Positions 37,108 through 47,000 of a stretch of DNA of 64,000 bases are shown in pieces (position 1 is the first letter of the stretch; every line of letters starts with the position of its first letter). The DNA comes from an uncultured Collinsella sp. Its GTDB lineage: Bacteria > Actinomycetota > Coriobacteriia > Coriobacteriales > Coriobacteriaceae. A program made the position numbers and the translations under genes. Location of the stretch: assembly GCA_900541685.1 (NCBI GenBank), contig UQKM01000009.1, positions 13,605-77,604 of the forward strand. The letters run 5' to 3'. The notes below the pieces were generated by a model. That model had not been told where the DNA came from. It was given only the letters and a program-made list of their open reading frames with translations, and made no database searches.

Positions 37108-37172
37108 AAACCATCACAACATTCGACGTTTTTTGCCAAAATCGGGAAAAGCATCGAATGTTGTGATGGTTT
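37108..37172. repeat. Hairpin repeat (CATCACAACATTCGA type), copy 1
   Basis: A 19-bp perfect stem (37108-37126 and 37154-37172) with a 27-base loop containing TTTTTTGCCAAAA. It ends in TTTTT and can terminate the ABC operon. A near-identical copy lies at 38351-38413 on the other side of the next gene; more distant copies are at 42451 and 52644. Confidence 0.85.
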
Positions 37173-37273
37173 TTCTACCACTCGACCGGGCGGAATCGCT
37201 TTCTTGCGCGCGAAGGTGTGCGGACCCGTGGGCAGGGGAATAAGGTTGGTTATCCGACTCCATTGGAGGGCTC

Positions 37274-38311
37274 ATGGACCTGCCGATCGTCCTGTCCCAT
37301 AAGACTGCCTGGCTGTACCACAACGTGGCGCGCCCGTCCGAGCCGCTCTCGCGAGCAAGCAGCCTATACGATGAGGACTCGCTTGCTAACGAGGCGGAGC
37401 CGACTGCGGGCCTGCCCAAATTGGGACTCGATGCCAAAGGGCTGAGGGCTTCAACGGCTGTCGGGATCGTTACCGACTATCTGGTTTCGCTCGGTATTCC
37501 ACGAGGAGAGCTCGATCATATCGACACGCTCGTCAACTTTGATTTTGAGCGCTCGACGCCGGCTGGATTTAGGTGCCACGTGTTTGGAGCGCCGGTACCC
37601 CCAGGCCATCTTATCGAGGTGGCAGAGGGCCTTCTGGTGGTTGATGAGGCCATGTGCTTTGTCCAAGCGGGTTCGTGGATGAGCGAGCCCGAGCAGCTGG
37701 AATATGGCTACGAAATCTGTGCCCGATACCATTTGAATCATCTGTCGACAGGCGATTATATCGAGATGGGGCAGAGGTATACCGTTGCCGACTTGATTGC
37801 CTATTGCAATGAGAACCGATCTCGCCAGGGGGCTATACGCGCGGTCGCCGTGCTCAAGCGCGTGCACGATGGCGCACGGTCGCCCATGGAGACGGCCACC
37901 GCAATCATGGTCGTAGCAAAACGTTCCCAGGGAGGGCTGGGATACGCCAAGATCGAGCTCAACCATCGGGTCGATGTTCCCAACGAGTTCAAGTATCTCG
38001 CTAAGGCCGGGTATTTCGAGATCGACGTATTTGCGCCTGCAAACGGTACGGGGATTGAATACAACGGCTCGGACCATTTTGATAAACAGCGCAGCGCGTC
38101 GGATGCGGAGCGTATGACCGTGCTGAGCGCGCTGGGCTTTAGGATGATCGTCCTCACCGGGACTCAGTTTGCCCATCAACTGCAATTGCATCGGGCGATG
38201 AATGCCATCGCGCTCGCTATGGGCCTTAAGTGCGACCGAAGCGAAGCGTTCCAGAAACGTCAGAACGACCTACGAGAATTCGTGATTCGGCACTGGGACG
38301 GCGGCCTTTAG
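37274..38311 (+). CDS. Uncharacterised protein with PD-(D/E)XK-like C-terminal domain
   Basis: A 345-residue protein of unknown function. The N-terminal two thirds show no motif I recognise. The C-terminal part has EIDVFAPANGTGIEYNGSDHF followed by AERMTVLSALGFRMIVLTGTQF, which resembles the Vsr/DUF559-like endonuclease core seen in AbiEi-associated and other accessory proteins (acidic residues D and E flanking a beta strand). The sequence is less GC-rich than moaA next to it. The gene is enclosed by two copies of one hairpin repeat, as in a transferable cassette. TGGAGGG precedes the ATG. Nuclease activity is inference. Confidence 0.75.
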   Translation: MDLPIVLSHKTAWLYHNVARPSEPLSRASSLYDEDSLANEAEPTAGLPKLGLDAKGLRASTAVGIVTDYLVSLGIPRGELDHIDTLVNFDFERSTPAGFRCHVFGAPVPPGHLIEVAEGLLVVDEAMCFVQAGSWMSEPEQLEYGYEICARYHLNHLSTGDYIEMGQRYTVADLIAYCNENRSRQGAIRAVAVLKRVHDGARSPMETATAIMVVAKRSQGGLGYAKIELNHRVDVPNEFKYLAKAGYFEIDVFAPANGTGIEYNGSDHFDKQRSASDAERMTVLSALGFRMIVLTGTQFAHQLQLHRAMNAIALAMGLKCDRSEAFQKRQNDLREFVIRHWDGGL

Positions 38312-38350
38312 GGACGTTCCGGTCCTTCTACGGGGTGCCGTGGGCAGGCA

Positions 38351-38413
38351 AAGCATCACAACATTCGACGTTTTTTGCCAAAAATGGGAAAAGCATCGAA
38401 TGTTGTGATGGTT
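38351..38413. repeat. Hairpin repeat (CATCACAACATTCGA type), copy 2
   Basis: A 15-bp stem (38354-38368 and 38396-38410) with the same loop as copy 1. It directly follows the orphan gene and precedes moaA. Confidence 0.85.
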
Positions 38414-38546
38414 TGCGTGCTGAGGATGGGCTTGGAAAGTCCGTTTTGCTCGAAGCGACCTGTCCTGTCGTACGGGTGTCGGCATGATTCTCTCGTGGGG
38501 TATTATGTTTTCCGAAGAATAAAACGCCGCGTGAGGGGAGGGTTGC

Positions 38547-39602
38547 GTGGACGGGCACGTGCAACATGACGGTTTTGGCCGCGATATCAACTACCTGCGC
38601 ATTGCCGTTACCGACAAGTGCAATTTCCGCTGCATCTATTGCATGCCAGCCGACGGCGTGGCACCCCGCGCGCACGACGAGCTGCTCAGCGCCGAGGAAA
38701 TCGCCCGCTTTGTGCGCTTGGTAGCGGGGGAAGGCATTCGCCGCGTGCGTCTGACGGGTGGCGAGCCGCTGGTCAGCCGCCGTATCATCCCGCTCATTCG
38801 TGACATCCGCGCGATTCCGCAGATCGAGGACATCTCGCTCACCACCAATGGCGCCCTGCTACCCAAGCTGGCGCCGCAGCTCAAAGATGCCGGGCTTAAC
38901 CGCGTCAACATCTCGCTCGACACGCTCGACCCCTCGCTGTTTGGAAAGATCACGCGCTTGGGTCGGCTCGAGCAGACCATGGCCGGCATCGATGCGGCGC
39001 TGGCTTGGGGCTTTGAGCCCGTTAAGGTGAACTGCGTTGTTGTGCGCCGGCTTAACCAGGATGTAGCTGCCCTCGCGCGCCTGACGGTCGATCGCCCTAT
39101 CCACCTGCGGTTTATCGAATACATGCCCATCGGCGACGAGCACACGAGCTCGCATTGCGCCGTGGACCCGCATGCGCCCGCGCTCAATCCCGAGCTGTGG
39201 GACGCAAGCGACACCGTGCCGAGTGACGAGCTGCGAGCGCGCATCAATGCCGGGGCCGCTGCGGTTGGCCTGGGTGAGCTTGAGCCGCTCGAGACCAACG
39301 ACGCCCCCGCCGGCGCGGGTCCCGCGCGCTATTGGCACTTTCCGGGCGCGGCGGGAACGGTCGGCTTTATTAGCGCCATGTCCAACCATTTTTGTGCGAA
39401 TTGCAACCGCCTGCGCCTGACGGCCGATGGCAACGTGCGTCCGTGCCTGTTCAGCGATGCCGAGTATTCGGTGCGCGACGCCCTGCGCCGCGGTGATGAT
39501 ATGCAGGTACTTTCTATTTGGCGCGATGCCGTGGCCCACAAACCGCAGGAACACGCGATAATTGAGGGTACGCAACGATTTATGTCCCAAATCGGAGGAT
39601 GA
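38547..39602 (+). CDS. moaA: GTP 3',8-cyclase MoaA (molybdenum cofactor synthesis)
   Basis: A 351-residue radical SAM enzyme that, together with MoaC, turns GTP into cyclic pyranopterin monophosphate. The radical SAM cluster ligands are Cys25, Cys29 and Cys32 (CNFRCIYC), and the C-terminal GTP-binding cluster uses CANCNRLRL plus a Cys 12 residues later (NVRPC). The GG-end required for activation is present at the C-terminus (SQIGG). The GTG start at 38547 follows GAGGGGAGGG. The moaC-mobB fusion starts 4 bases after the stop. Confidence 0.95.
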   Translation: MDGHVQHDGFGRDINYLRIAVTDKCNFRCIYCMPADGVAPRAHDELLSAEEIARFVRLVAGEGIRRVRLTGGEPLVSRRIIPLIRDIRAIPQIEDISLTTNGALLPKLAPQLKDAGLNRVNISLDTLDPSLFGKITRLGRLEQTMAGIDAALAWGFEPVKVNCVVVRRLNQDVAALARLTVDRPIHLRFIEYMPIGDEHTSSHCAVDPHAPALNPELWDASDTVPSDELRARINAGAAAVGLGELEPLETNDAPAGAGPARYWHFPGAAGTVGFISAMSNHFCANCNRLRLTADGNVRPCLFSDAEYSVRDALRRGDDMQVLSIWRDAVAHKPQEHAIIEGTQRFMSQIGG

Positions 39603-39606
39603 TCAT

Positions 39607-40905
39607 ATGGCCAAGAGCAGGTACGCCGATGCCACCAAGGCCGCTCGCAGGGCCGCGATGTCTGCCCACAAAGCCACGGCTACTGACGGCGACGCCGTCG
39701 CAGCCGCGCAGCCGACTGCCAACACTGCTGTCGAGCCCGCCCGCGACGCCCGTCGCGACGAGCTGACGCATGTGGACGCCAAGGGCGAGGTACGCATGGT
39801 CGACGTGTCCGACAAGGCCGAGACCCATCGCATCGCCATCGCCGAGGGCACCATCCTTATGCACCCCGAGACGCAGGCCATGGTGCTGCAGGACCGCGCC
39901 AAGAAGGGCGACGTGCTTGCCTGCGCACGCGTGGCGGGCATCATGGCCATCAAACGCACGAGCGATATCATTCCCATGTGCCATCCGTTGCTCATTACCA
40001 AGAGCAAGTGCGACATTGCGCCCATCGCTCCGGCGGGTACGCCTGCCGATGACGTGCCCGAGGGCTGGGCGCCGGCGCGCGCGGACGGGCAGGCTGGCTT
40101 TCACGTGCTGGTTACGGCCGGCGTGACGGGCAAGACGGGTATCGAGATGGAGGCGTTGACCGGCGCGAGCGCCGCGTGCCTGACCATCTATGACATGTGC
40201 AAGGCGGTCGATCGTGGCATGGAGATCGTCGACGTGCGCCTGCTGCACAAGGAGGGCGGCCGCTCGGGCGTGTGGGATCGTGCAGAGCGTCAGGCCGCTG
40301 CTGTTGAGGCCGTGGGAGCCGCGGGTGACGCACCCGCGAACGCATCCGTCGCCGTCGCGCCCGCAGCTCCGGTACCGGCCGTCCCTGCGATTGCGTTTAT
40401 CGGCTACCAAAACTCGGGCAAGACCACGCTCGTCGAGAAGGTTATCGCCGAGCTCACACGCCGCGGCCTGCGCGTGGGTTCGCTCAAGCATCATGGGCAC
40501 CACGGCTTTGATATCGATGTGCCCGCTAAGGATACGTGGCGCCATCACCAAGCCGGGTCCAAGCACGTGGGACTCATCTGCGCCACGCGCTGGGCGGAGT
40601 ACGCCGACACGCGCGAGGAGGACGAGATGCCCGCGCGCGAGCTGCTGTCGCGTTACAACGATGTCGACGTGGTGATCATCGAGGGCTACAAGACCGAGGG
40701 CTTCGACAACATCGTGGTCGCGCGCTCCGGTGTCGACCGTCTGCGCGGCAAGAGCTCGCTCGACCTGGTCGACGGTCACACGCTGGCCCTTGCCTGCAAC
40801 GAGGCCCTGGCGCGTCAGGCATTCGATGCCGGCTTTGCGACCCGAGCCATCAACATCAACGACGCCCGAGCCATCTGCGATTTGATTCAAGACTATCTCG
40901 CCTAA
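39607..40905 (+). CDS. MoaC-MobB fusion protein (molybdenum cofactor synthesis)
   Basis: A 432-residue fusion. After an Ala-rich leader, residues about 55-235 are MoaC, cyclic pyranopterin monophosphate synthase (LTHVDAKGEVRMVDVSDKAE, KRTSDIIPMCHPLLIT, GIEMEALTGASAACLTIYDM, KEGGRSGVW). An Ala/Pro-rich linker of about 25 residues leads to MobB (FIGYQNSGKTTLVEKVIAEL with a Walker A; SLKHHGHHGFDID; DVVIIEGYK), a GTP-binding helper of guanine dinucleotide cofactor formation. MoaC and MobB act at opposite ends of the pathway, so the fusion is unusual. CGGAGGAT precedes the ATG; it is coupled to moaA. Other moa/mob genes are not in the window. Confidence 0.92.
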   Translation: MAKSRYADATKAARRAAMSAHKATATDGDAVAAAQPTANTAVEPARDARRDELTHVDAKGEVRMVDVSDKAETHRIAIAEGTILMHPETQAMVLQDRAKKGDVLACARVAGIMAIKRTSDIIPMCHPLLITKSKCDIAPIAPAGTPADDVPEGWAPARADGQAGFHVLVTAGVTGKTGIEMEALTGASAACLTIYDMCKAVDRGMEIVDVRLLHKEGGRSGVWDRAERQAAAVEAVGAAGDAPANASVAVAPAAPVPAVPAIAFIGYQNSGKTTLVEKVIAELTRRGLRVGSLKHHGHHGFDIDVPAKDTWRHHQAGSKHVGLICATRWAEYADTREEDEMPARELLSRYNDVDVVIIEGYKTEGFDNIVVARSGVDRLRGKSSLDLVDGHTLALACNEALARQAFDAGFATRAININDARAICDLIQDYLA

Positions 40906-40908
40906 AAC

Positions 40909-40998
40909 ATGCCAAAAAGGGACAGGTTTATTTTGGCAGGTTTTATCTGGGCAAACGCCGCAACCACCACAAAGGGGCCAGTCACCTTTGTGATGGTT
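40909..40998. repeat. Two adjacent hairpin repeats after moaC-mobB
   Basis: 40909-40947 is the inverted near-copy of 18102-18140 (TGCCAAAA/TTTTGGCA arms). 40962-40975/40985-40998 is a CAAAGGGGCCAGTC copy of the 26631 type with one mismatch in the stem, followed by Ts. Both lie directly after the stop and may terminate transcription. Confidence 0.82.
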
Positions 40999-41094
40999 TT
41001 TGCTTTGGTGGATGGTTGGGACATGCCTTACAATCTACCAAGTAGTTCATACTGAGCGAAAAACGGAGAGAAGGGTCCTGATGCGTCCTTAATG

Positions 41095-41160
41095 TTTCAT
41101 GCGGATTGATTGATTCGATAGACGGTGGCGAATGCCCGCCGTCCGCATTCGTATGAAACA
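41095..41160 (+). promoter_or_regulatory. Structured leader of the MFS transporter gene
   Basis: GTTTCAT (41095-41101) pairs with ATGAAAC (41154-41160). Inside, GCGGA (41102-41106) can pair with TCCGC (41143-41147), or GACGGTGG (41122-41129) can pair with an overlapping segment ending at 41144, so two folds exclude each other. The ribosome binding site follows at once. It resembles a switchable leader but matches no riboswitch class I know. Confidence 0.4.
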
Positions 41161-41170
41161 AGGAGTCTCC

Positions 41171-42451
41171 ATGCTCGTCTCTCTTTTCTCAAAACCTCAA
41201 TCATCGCTGTCCGCGCAGGCTAAACGCCTGGTGGCGATGCGCTTTCTCATCTACACCGGTTTTCAGACCAGCTACTTTATCGGCGTCATCGGATCGCTCA
41301 CCTATGCGGACGACGCTTCGGTCGTTGTGACATCGCTGGCAGTCCTCTTTATGAACGCCTTCGTGATCCTGGGGTCCTTTGCGGGTGGCGCGGCGCTCGA
41401 CGCCTGGGGCCCGCGCCGTCATTTCTTGCTGAGCATCGTGGGCACGCTGGCAACCGGCGCGGCGATTCTCTTTTTTGGCAGCGCGACCGGCATCGTCCTG
41501 CTCGGCGCGGTGTTCCTAGGCTTTACGATGGGATTTGCCCAGCCCATCGCCACGTCCTATCCGGCCTACCTCACCAACGACCCCGTCGAGCTCAAAGACA
41601 TCAACTCCGCCATCGCCATGTTCTCCAACGTGAGTATCATCGTTGGCCCCACGCTGGGCGGCTTTGTCGCGGCGGTTGCGTCGTCGCGCGCGGTGTTCGT
41701 GCTCATGATGCTCTTTACAGTGCTGGCGCTCGTCGCCGGTTGGGGCTTTAGGCCGAAGACCAGCCATGTCGCCGGGGATGCGGATGCCGATTCGGCAGAG
41801 GAAGGGGAGCGTGCGGGACAAAGCCCCGACCCCAACACATCTTCCCGCGTTACCTTCGCGACCAGCATCAAAACAGTCTTTACCAACAGTGTCCTCGCCC
41901 TACTGTTCTGCATCATCTTTCTTTCGAACTTTGGCTATGGCGCCTTTGACCCGCTGGAGTCGTTCTTCTACCGCGATGTCCTGCACGTCGGTGTTGAGTG
42001 GATGGGCTGGCTCTCGTCTGCCTGCGGCGTGGGCGCGGTGCTGGGCGCCGTCCTCGCGCTCCGCTTGCCGCCGCACCTGGTCAACCTTAAAACGCTGCTC
42101 GTGGCGCTTATGTCCGTGGGCCTGGGAAGTTTGCTCTACGTGGGAACGCCGTACGTGGACGTAGCCCTTGTCGGCCAGATTGCACTGGGCATAGCTTGGG
42201 GCATCGTCAACCCGCTCCACAACACGATTGTGCAAACGACGGCTCCGCTCGAGCAGCTTGGTCGCGTGAACTCGGTCATGGGCTTTGGCAATATGTTCGC
42301 TGGCGTGGCCCCGCTGGCGATTGCTCCCTGGCTGGCGGCGAAGTTTGGCGTGCAGCAGACGCTCGTTGGTGCGGGCATGGTCGTGACGGCGGTTCCCGCG
42401 GCGCTGCTGCTGTTTGGACGCCGGCATTTCGATTGTTCTGCAAGGCAGTAA
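41171..42451 (+). CDS. Major facilitator superfamily transporter
   Basis: A 426-residue membrane carrier with about 12 hydrophobic segments and a polar loop near residues 195-230 between the two halves. The early loop GGAALDAWGPRRH matches the MFS G-x-x-x-D-x-x-G-R-R pattern. It resembles drug or siderophore exporters of the MFS_3 type, but the substrate is unknown. The ATG at 41171 is chosen because AAGGAG lies 7 bases upstream. It has its own structured leader and is followed by two hairpin repeats. Confidence 0.85.
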   Translation: MLVSLFSKPQSSLSAQAKRLVAMRFLIYTGFQTSYFIGVIGSLTYADDASVVVTSLAVLFMNAFVILGSFAGGAALDAWGPRRHFLLSIVGTLATGAAILFFGSATGIVLLGAVFLGFTMGFAQPIATSYPAYLTNDPVELKDINSAIAMFSNVSIIVGPTLGGFVAAVASSRAVFVLMMLFTVLALVAGWGFRPKTSHVAGDADADSAEEGERAGQSPDPNTSSRVTFATSIKTVFTNSVLALLFCIIFLSNFGYGAFDPLESFFYRDVLHVGVEWMGWLSSACGVGAVLGAVLALRLPPHLVNLKTLLVALMSVGLGSLLYVGTPYVDVALVGQIALGIAWGIVNPLHNTIVQTTAPLEQLGRVNSVMGFGNMFAGVAPLAIAPWLAAKFGVQQTLVGAGMVVTAVPAALLLFGRRHFDCSARQ

Positions 42452-42580
42452 AACCATCACAGCATTCAGCGAAAATCGCGATTTTGCCGAATAACGTCGA
42501 ATGTTGTGATGGTTTGCGCCCCGAGCCAGGCCATCCTGCGGGTCCGGCCGCCACAAAGGGGCCAGGCACCTTTGTGGTGG
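42451..42580. repeat. Two adjacent hairpin repeats after the MFS gene
   Basis: 42451-42515 is a diverged copy of the 37108 type (AAACCATCACAGCATTC and CGAATGTTGTGATGGTTT arms, with a GAAAATCGCGATTTTGCCGA loop). 42548-42559/42569-42580 is a CAAAGGGGCCAGGC copy of the 26631 type with trailing Ts. Confidence 0.82.
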
Positions 42581-42674
42581 TTTTTGCTTTGACGGGCCGC
42601 GCCCACACCTTGGTATACCATGTACACCACTTCCGACCTCATCCAGCACCGCCGCACAACCCAGAAAGGCCCCT

Positions 42675-43496
42675 ATGGACACCACCTTTAGCCACATCAA
42701 AGCCGTGTTCTGCGATATCGACGGCACGCTGCTCACGAGCCAGCACACGGTGTCCCCGCGCACCGTGGCGGCGATTCGCGCCCTGCGCGAGCGCGGCGTG
42801 CTCTTTGGCCTGTGCACCGGGCGCGACGCCCACGCGACCGAGGCCATGTACGAGCTCTGGGGCATCGAAGGCCTGGTAGACGTGATGGTGGGCTGCGGTG
42901 GCGCCGAGATCATCGACCGCGCGCACGACATCAACGAGCTGAGCTATCCGCTGCCGGGCGAGGCCATCGCGCGCATCTGCAAGCACATGGCGGACCTTCC
43001 GGCAACGCCCGTCTGCCCCCGAGACGGCGTGTTCTACGTGCCCGAGAGCAACGCGTGCGTCGAGCACCTGTCGCGCGTCGACGGCGTGCCCTACCAGGTG
43101 GTCGATTTTGCCGAGTTTTTGCGCGAGCCGCAGCCCAAGGTGATGTTTACCATGGCGCCCGAGGTAATGCCGCGGGTGATTGAGCGAGCATCGACGTTTG
43201 CCGACGACACCGTCAAGGCGGCGGCTCTGCAAACCACGCAGCGGCTCTACGAGTTCATGGATCCGCGCGTGTCCAAGACGCGCGGCCTTGTGCGCGTGGC
43301 GGAGCTCAACGACATGGAGCTCCAGGACATCTGCGTGTTTGGCGATGCGGACAACGACACCTGCATGGTGGCTGACGCCGGCGTGGGCGTGGCCATGGCA
43401 AACGGCAGCGATGCCACCCGTGCCGCCGCCGATTTTGTAACGGCCAGCAACGACAAAGACGGCATCGCGATCTTTATCGAGGAACATCTGCTATAG
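42675..43496 (+). CDS. Cof-type HAD family phosphatase
   Basis: A 273-residue HAD hydrolase of the Cof/YbiV kind, usually sugar-phosphate or nucleotide phosphatases. Motif I is FCDIDGTLLTS, motif II LCTGRDA, and motif IV FGDADNDTCMVADAGVGVAM. A C2-type cap domain lies at about residues 85-195. The Lys of motif III falls in the KTRGLVRVAEL region. The substrate is unknown. GAAAGG precedes the ATG at 42675. A run of 10 Gs starts 4 bases after the stop. Confidence 0.88.
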   Translation: MDTTFSHIKAVFCDIDGTLLTSQHTVSPRTVAAIRALRERGVLFGLCTGRDAHATEAMYELWGIEGLVDVMVGCGGAEIIDRAHDINELSYPLPGEAIARICKHMADLPATPVCPRDGVFYVPESNACVEHLSRVDGVPYQVVDFAEFLREPQPKVMFTMAPEVMPRVIERASTFADDTVKAAALQTTQRLYEFMDPRVSKTRGLVRVAELNDMELQDICVFGDADNDTCMVADAGVGVAMANGSDATRAAADFVTASNDKDGIAIFIEEHLL

Positions 43497-43500
43497 CGCC

Positions 43501-43544
43501 GGGGGGGGGGACCACCGCAAAGGGGGCAGGCTCCTTTGCGGTGG
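43501..43544. repeat. G10 tract joined to a hairpin repeat
   Basis: Ten Gs at 43501-43510 abut a CAAAGGGGGCAGGC copy of the 26631-type hairpin (stem ACCACCGCAAAGG at 43511-43523 and CCTTTGCGGTGG at 43533-43544). The hairpin can terminate the HAD gene. The G-run is non-coding here. Confidence 0.8.
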
Positions 43545-44002
43545 CCTCTGGCGATTTGGGTGAATTGATACCTAAAATCTGCGCGAAAATTCAAATAACG
43601 TTGTCTGAACATCATGCTTCTGACCACCGATGAATTAAAGATATTCCCATCAACTTGGTAGTCTATTCCTCCCGGTTAATGATCTACCGTTCACGGTCGA
43701 TTTTCGACCGTTCACAGGACGCATGCTCTTGAGCAAAATGTTGTGCAAATAAATCTAATGCTATTAAAAAATGATAGGCAACTAAATTACCAGTAGAAAT
43801 AGATATTTCATAGCGAATAAACGAAGGTAAATCCGAGCAAATGTCAAGAGAATTGAGAATTCGCTACAAAACTATCGGTATTTTCGCTTAGATGTTCAAA
43901 CAATCGTTACAATATGAACTATAAGCGTGCGCAATTACAGATTGCGCAGATACGTTTGATAGTGAAAGAGCAAGATCGCGGTCTCTTGGGGAGGAGACAT
44001 CG
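43545..44002 (+). promoter_or_regulatory. A/T-rich upstream region of the pilus locus
   Basis: This 458-base stretch is strikingly A/T-rich against the rest of the window and carries no supported gene. Visible elements are a direct repeat ACCGTTCAC around a CGGTCGATTTTCGACCG hairpin (about 43684-43716), a -10-like TACAAT (43908-43913) without a good -35, and an 8-bp hairpin TGCGCAAT/ATTGCGCA (43928-43948) in the leader. It probably holds the promoter of the first pilus gene and may be a silencer- or regulator-bound region. Confidence 0.5.
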
Positions 44003-47000
44003 ATGAAAGCGAATTCGGACAAATCTAAGCAGAGTAAAAAAGCGACGCGCCGTGTACTGGCAGGCGTTTTGTGCGGAGCCTCCGTGTTGAGCCTGGTACT
44101 GTCGCTCGTCATGCCCCCAATCTCGCAGGCCATTGCCAACGATGACCAGACGGTTTATACCGAGGAAACTGTGATGGGGGGGGGTTCCTCAAGTGAGTCT
44201 ACTGATGTAGAAAACACTACTAACGGGGATGCCGAAAACCAGAATAGTGATGATGCCGAGGATGACGCGAGCGAGGATACCGTCGACGCAGACTCGGCTG
44301 CTGATGGTGCGGAAGCCAAGGGTGTGGATGACGGTGCTAACGGCGAGGGCGCAATCTCACTTGCTGCAGAGAATGAACCGACTCATGAAATTAGCAGCGG
44401 GACAGATCTGAAGTCAAAGCTCCTTAACAAGGATCAACGCGATGGAAACGGTGCTGCTACTTTTAAGCTAACTGCCGATATTGAGTGCGACGATGAGATT
44501 CGGCTTGAAGGGGCAAACACCAAGATCACCTTGGACTTAAATGGCTTCAAGATTAAGCACGATAGTAGTGCCAGTCCGTTGTTCGATGTTGCAGATTATG
44601 CGACGCTTACGGTCATGGATTCCGGGAAAGTACCGGAGAAAGTTGCCGACGGCCAGCAGCTGCAAGATAAGGACGAGCACCTGACACCTGAAAATTATGG
44701 CAAGACGGCAATAATGTCTTATGACGGTAATGAAGTTCCGGAAGATCTTACCTATTACGTAACCGAATCGGCTGCAAGTGGTGTAGGTACCACTGAGAAG
44801 ATCAAAGAGTACAAGGCGACTATTAAGGGTGCAATTGTTGGAGCCACCAAGAACTCCAAGATGAGGCTCATTAACGTTTACCAACATGGCACGTTTAACC
44901 TCGAAAGTGGCGCTATTACGCAGAAAAAGGACTGCAACGTCGGCAACCTCATCTATGCCGAGAACGGCTCTGCCGTCAATATGAGCGGCGGATACGTTTG
45001 CGGCGCTTCCGGCTCGGGTGACGGCGCGGGCATTATGGTATCCAACGAGAAAGGCGACGTCTCGACCCTTAAACTGACTGGCGGCGTCATTGCCGGCAAC
45101 AGCGCTAATAGGGGCGGTGGTGTGTATGCCCGTTATTCCGAGGTTGCCATAACTAATGGCATAATCTCCGGTAATAGCACACTCGGCGCGGGACTCGGTG
45201 GCGGCATTATGGCCGAGGGCGGCATCGTGACCGTTTCTGATGGCTATATCACGAATAATAGAATGGCTAAGTTCTGCGGCCACGATGGCTGGGGTGACCA
45301 TGGCGGTGCTGGGCTTGCTGCCAATAACGGCGCCCATGTCACCATTTCCGGCGGCCAGATTACTGGCAACTATTCCGAGGAAGCCGGTGGCGGCGTTTAC
45401 GTTACCGATGTGGATCGAAATGAGGAGTCTTCTCGTTCTGGAATGGCGTGGCTGAATATCACGGGAGGAATTATTGCCTCTAATGTGAGCAACCGATCCG
45501 AGGGTGCCGGCATTCGTGTGGGCCAGATGGTTGACGCGATGATTAACGGAACTACGAGCAGCAAGGTCTACATTACGAATAACCATTGCATGTCTCGCTT
45601 TGACTGGGGCGGCGGCGGCATCTTTGTCCAGGGAAACTCGAATGCGGGTAAGGAATATACTGCTGGTAGATTATTTGTATACAACTCGTACATTAGCAGC
45701 AATACCGCCGGTGGCTATGGTGGTGGCGTTGCAGTCTGCCCGACGGGCAAGACGCTGGTGACGAACACTGACGGCACTGCAATCTTTGGCAATATATCTG
45801 CTGGCGTTGAGCACAATGCTGCTGGCGATGAGCACAATGCCAACGGTTACGATCCGGCAACTAACAGTGGTAATGAAGGCAAGCCCCATCTTTCAAGTGG
45901 CGGTAGCGAAAAGAATCAAGATCAAGATGCATACAACTCGGAGAAGTTCCGCAAGAACGGCCATGCCGATTTCTTCCTTGCGGCAAAGGATGGCCATAAG
46001 GAACCGCTTGCGGCAATAATCGGCAAGATGCTCGGCGGCGGAGACGCCAAGTATTCGGGAAGCAAAGAGCTCAAAGAAGCTATAAAAATTCCTGCCGATG
46101 GCGGCGTGCAGATTTATCGGAGTATCGGATTGACTTCGGATGTTCATGTTGGCGACGCTGAAGCAAATAATGCACAGGCGGCTGCTACAACCTTCATCAC
46201 GGGCAACTATTCCTGGGACCATGGCGGCGGCATCATGTCGAACGGCGACCTGTACCTAGGCGTGCCTGCGGATACGTACGTCTACCCAAGCCTTAAGCTA
46301 AAGGCGTCAAAGGCGCTGAAAAATAAGCAAACCGAAAAAGAAGAAATGCTCACAAAAGATCAGTTTTCTTTCGCGGTTTATCGCAAGGATTCGGATACTG
46401 CGACGGCGCCTTCTTGGAAAAATGACTCTTTCAGCGATGGTGACTGCACCTTAGTCGGGTCTGCCAAGAATGACGCTGAAGGTAACATCACGTTTGACCT
46501 TGGTGAACAGTTCGTAGATAAGACTGTTGTGGCTAACAAGATTACATACTACTTGGTCGAACAGACCGGTGGAGACTCTGACATTGAGTACGACCACACT
46601 GTGTACGAGATCGAGGTGCAGCTCACGGACAACGAAACTTTGCTCATGAATGTGCCGAAGAAGGATGATTCAAGTCAGAACGTTCCGCTTTACGTCCATA
46701 ACTATACGATTACAAGCGTGAGTGCGATCAGGCGCTCCGGAGGTTCAACAAAAGCGCTGGGCACTATGGAAAGAGACGGCGAAGGCTATTATTCGATTAT
46801 CGACTCCAACGCGGAAAAGACCTTCACCAACAAGTACACTCCGTACACCTCCAGCGGCTCCTGGACTCCTAAGGCGACTAAGGTCGTTAAGGGTGGCGAG
46901 ATGAAGGAGTTTACGCTCGAGTTTGCGAATAACCCGGACTTCAACAACGCTCAGACGGTTAAGACTTGGGTCGATGGCGACAAGTCCCAGACGCTTTCGT

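Noticed and set aside
43497..44002. Hidden gene or tRNA in the A/T-rich gap before the pilus locus
   Set aside because: No frame with a start site and ribosome binding site of useful length, and no cloverleaf with a CCA-type acceptor was seen.
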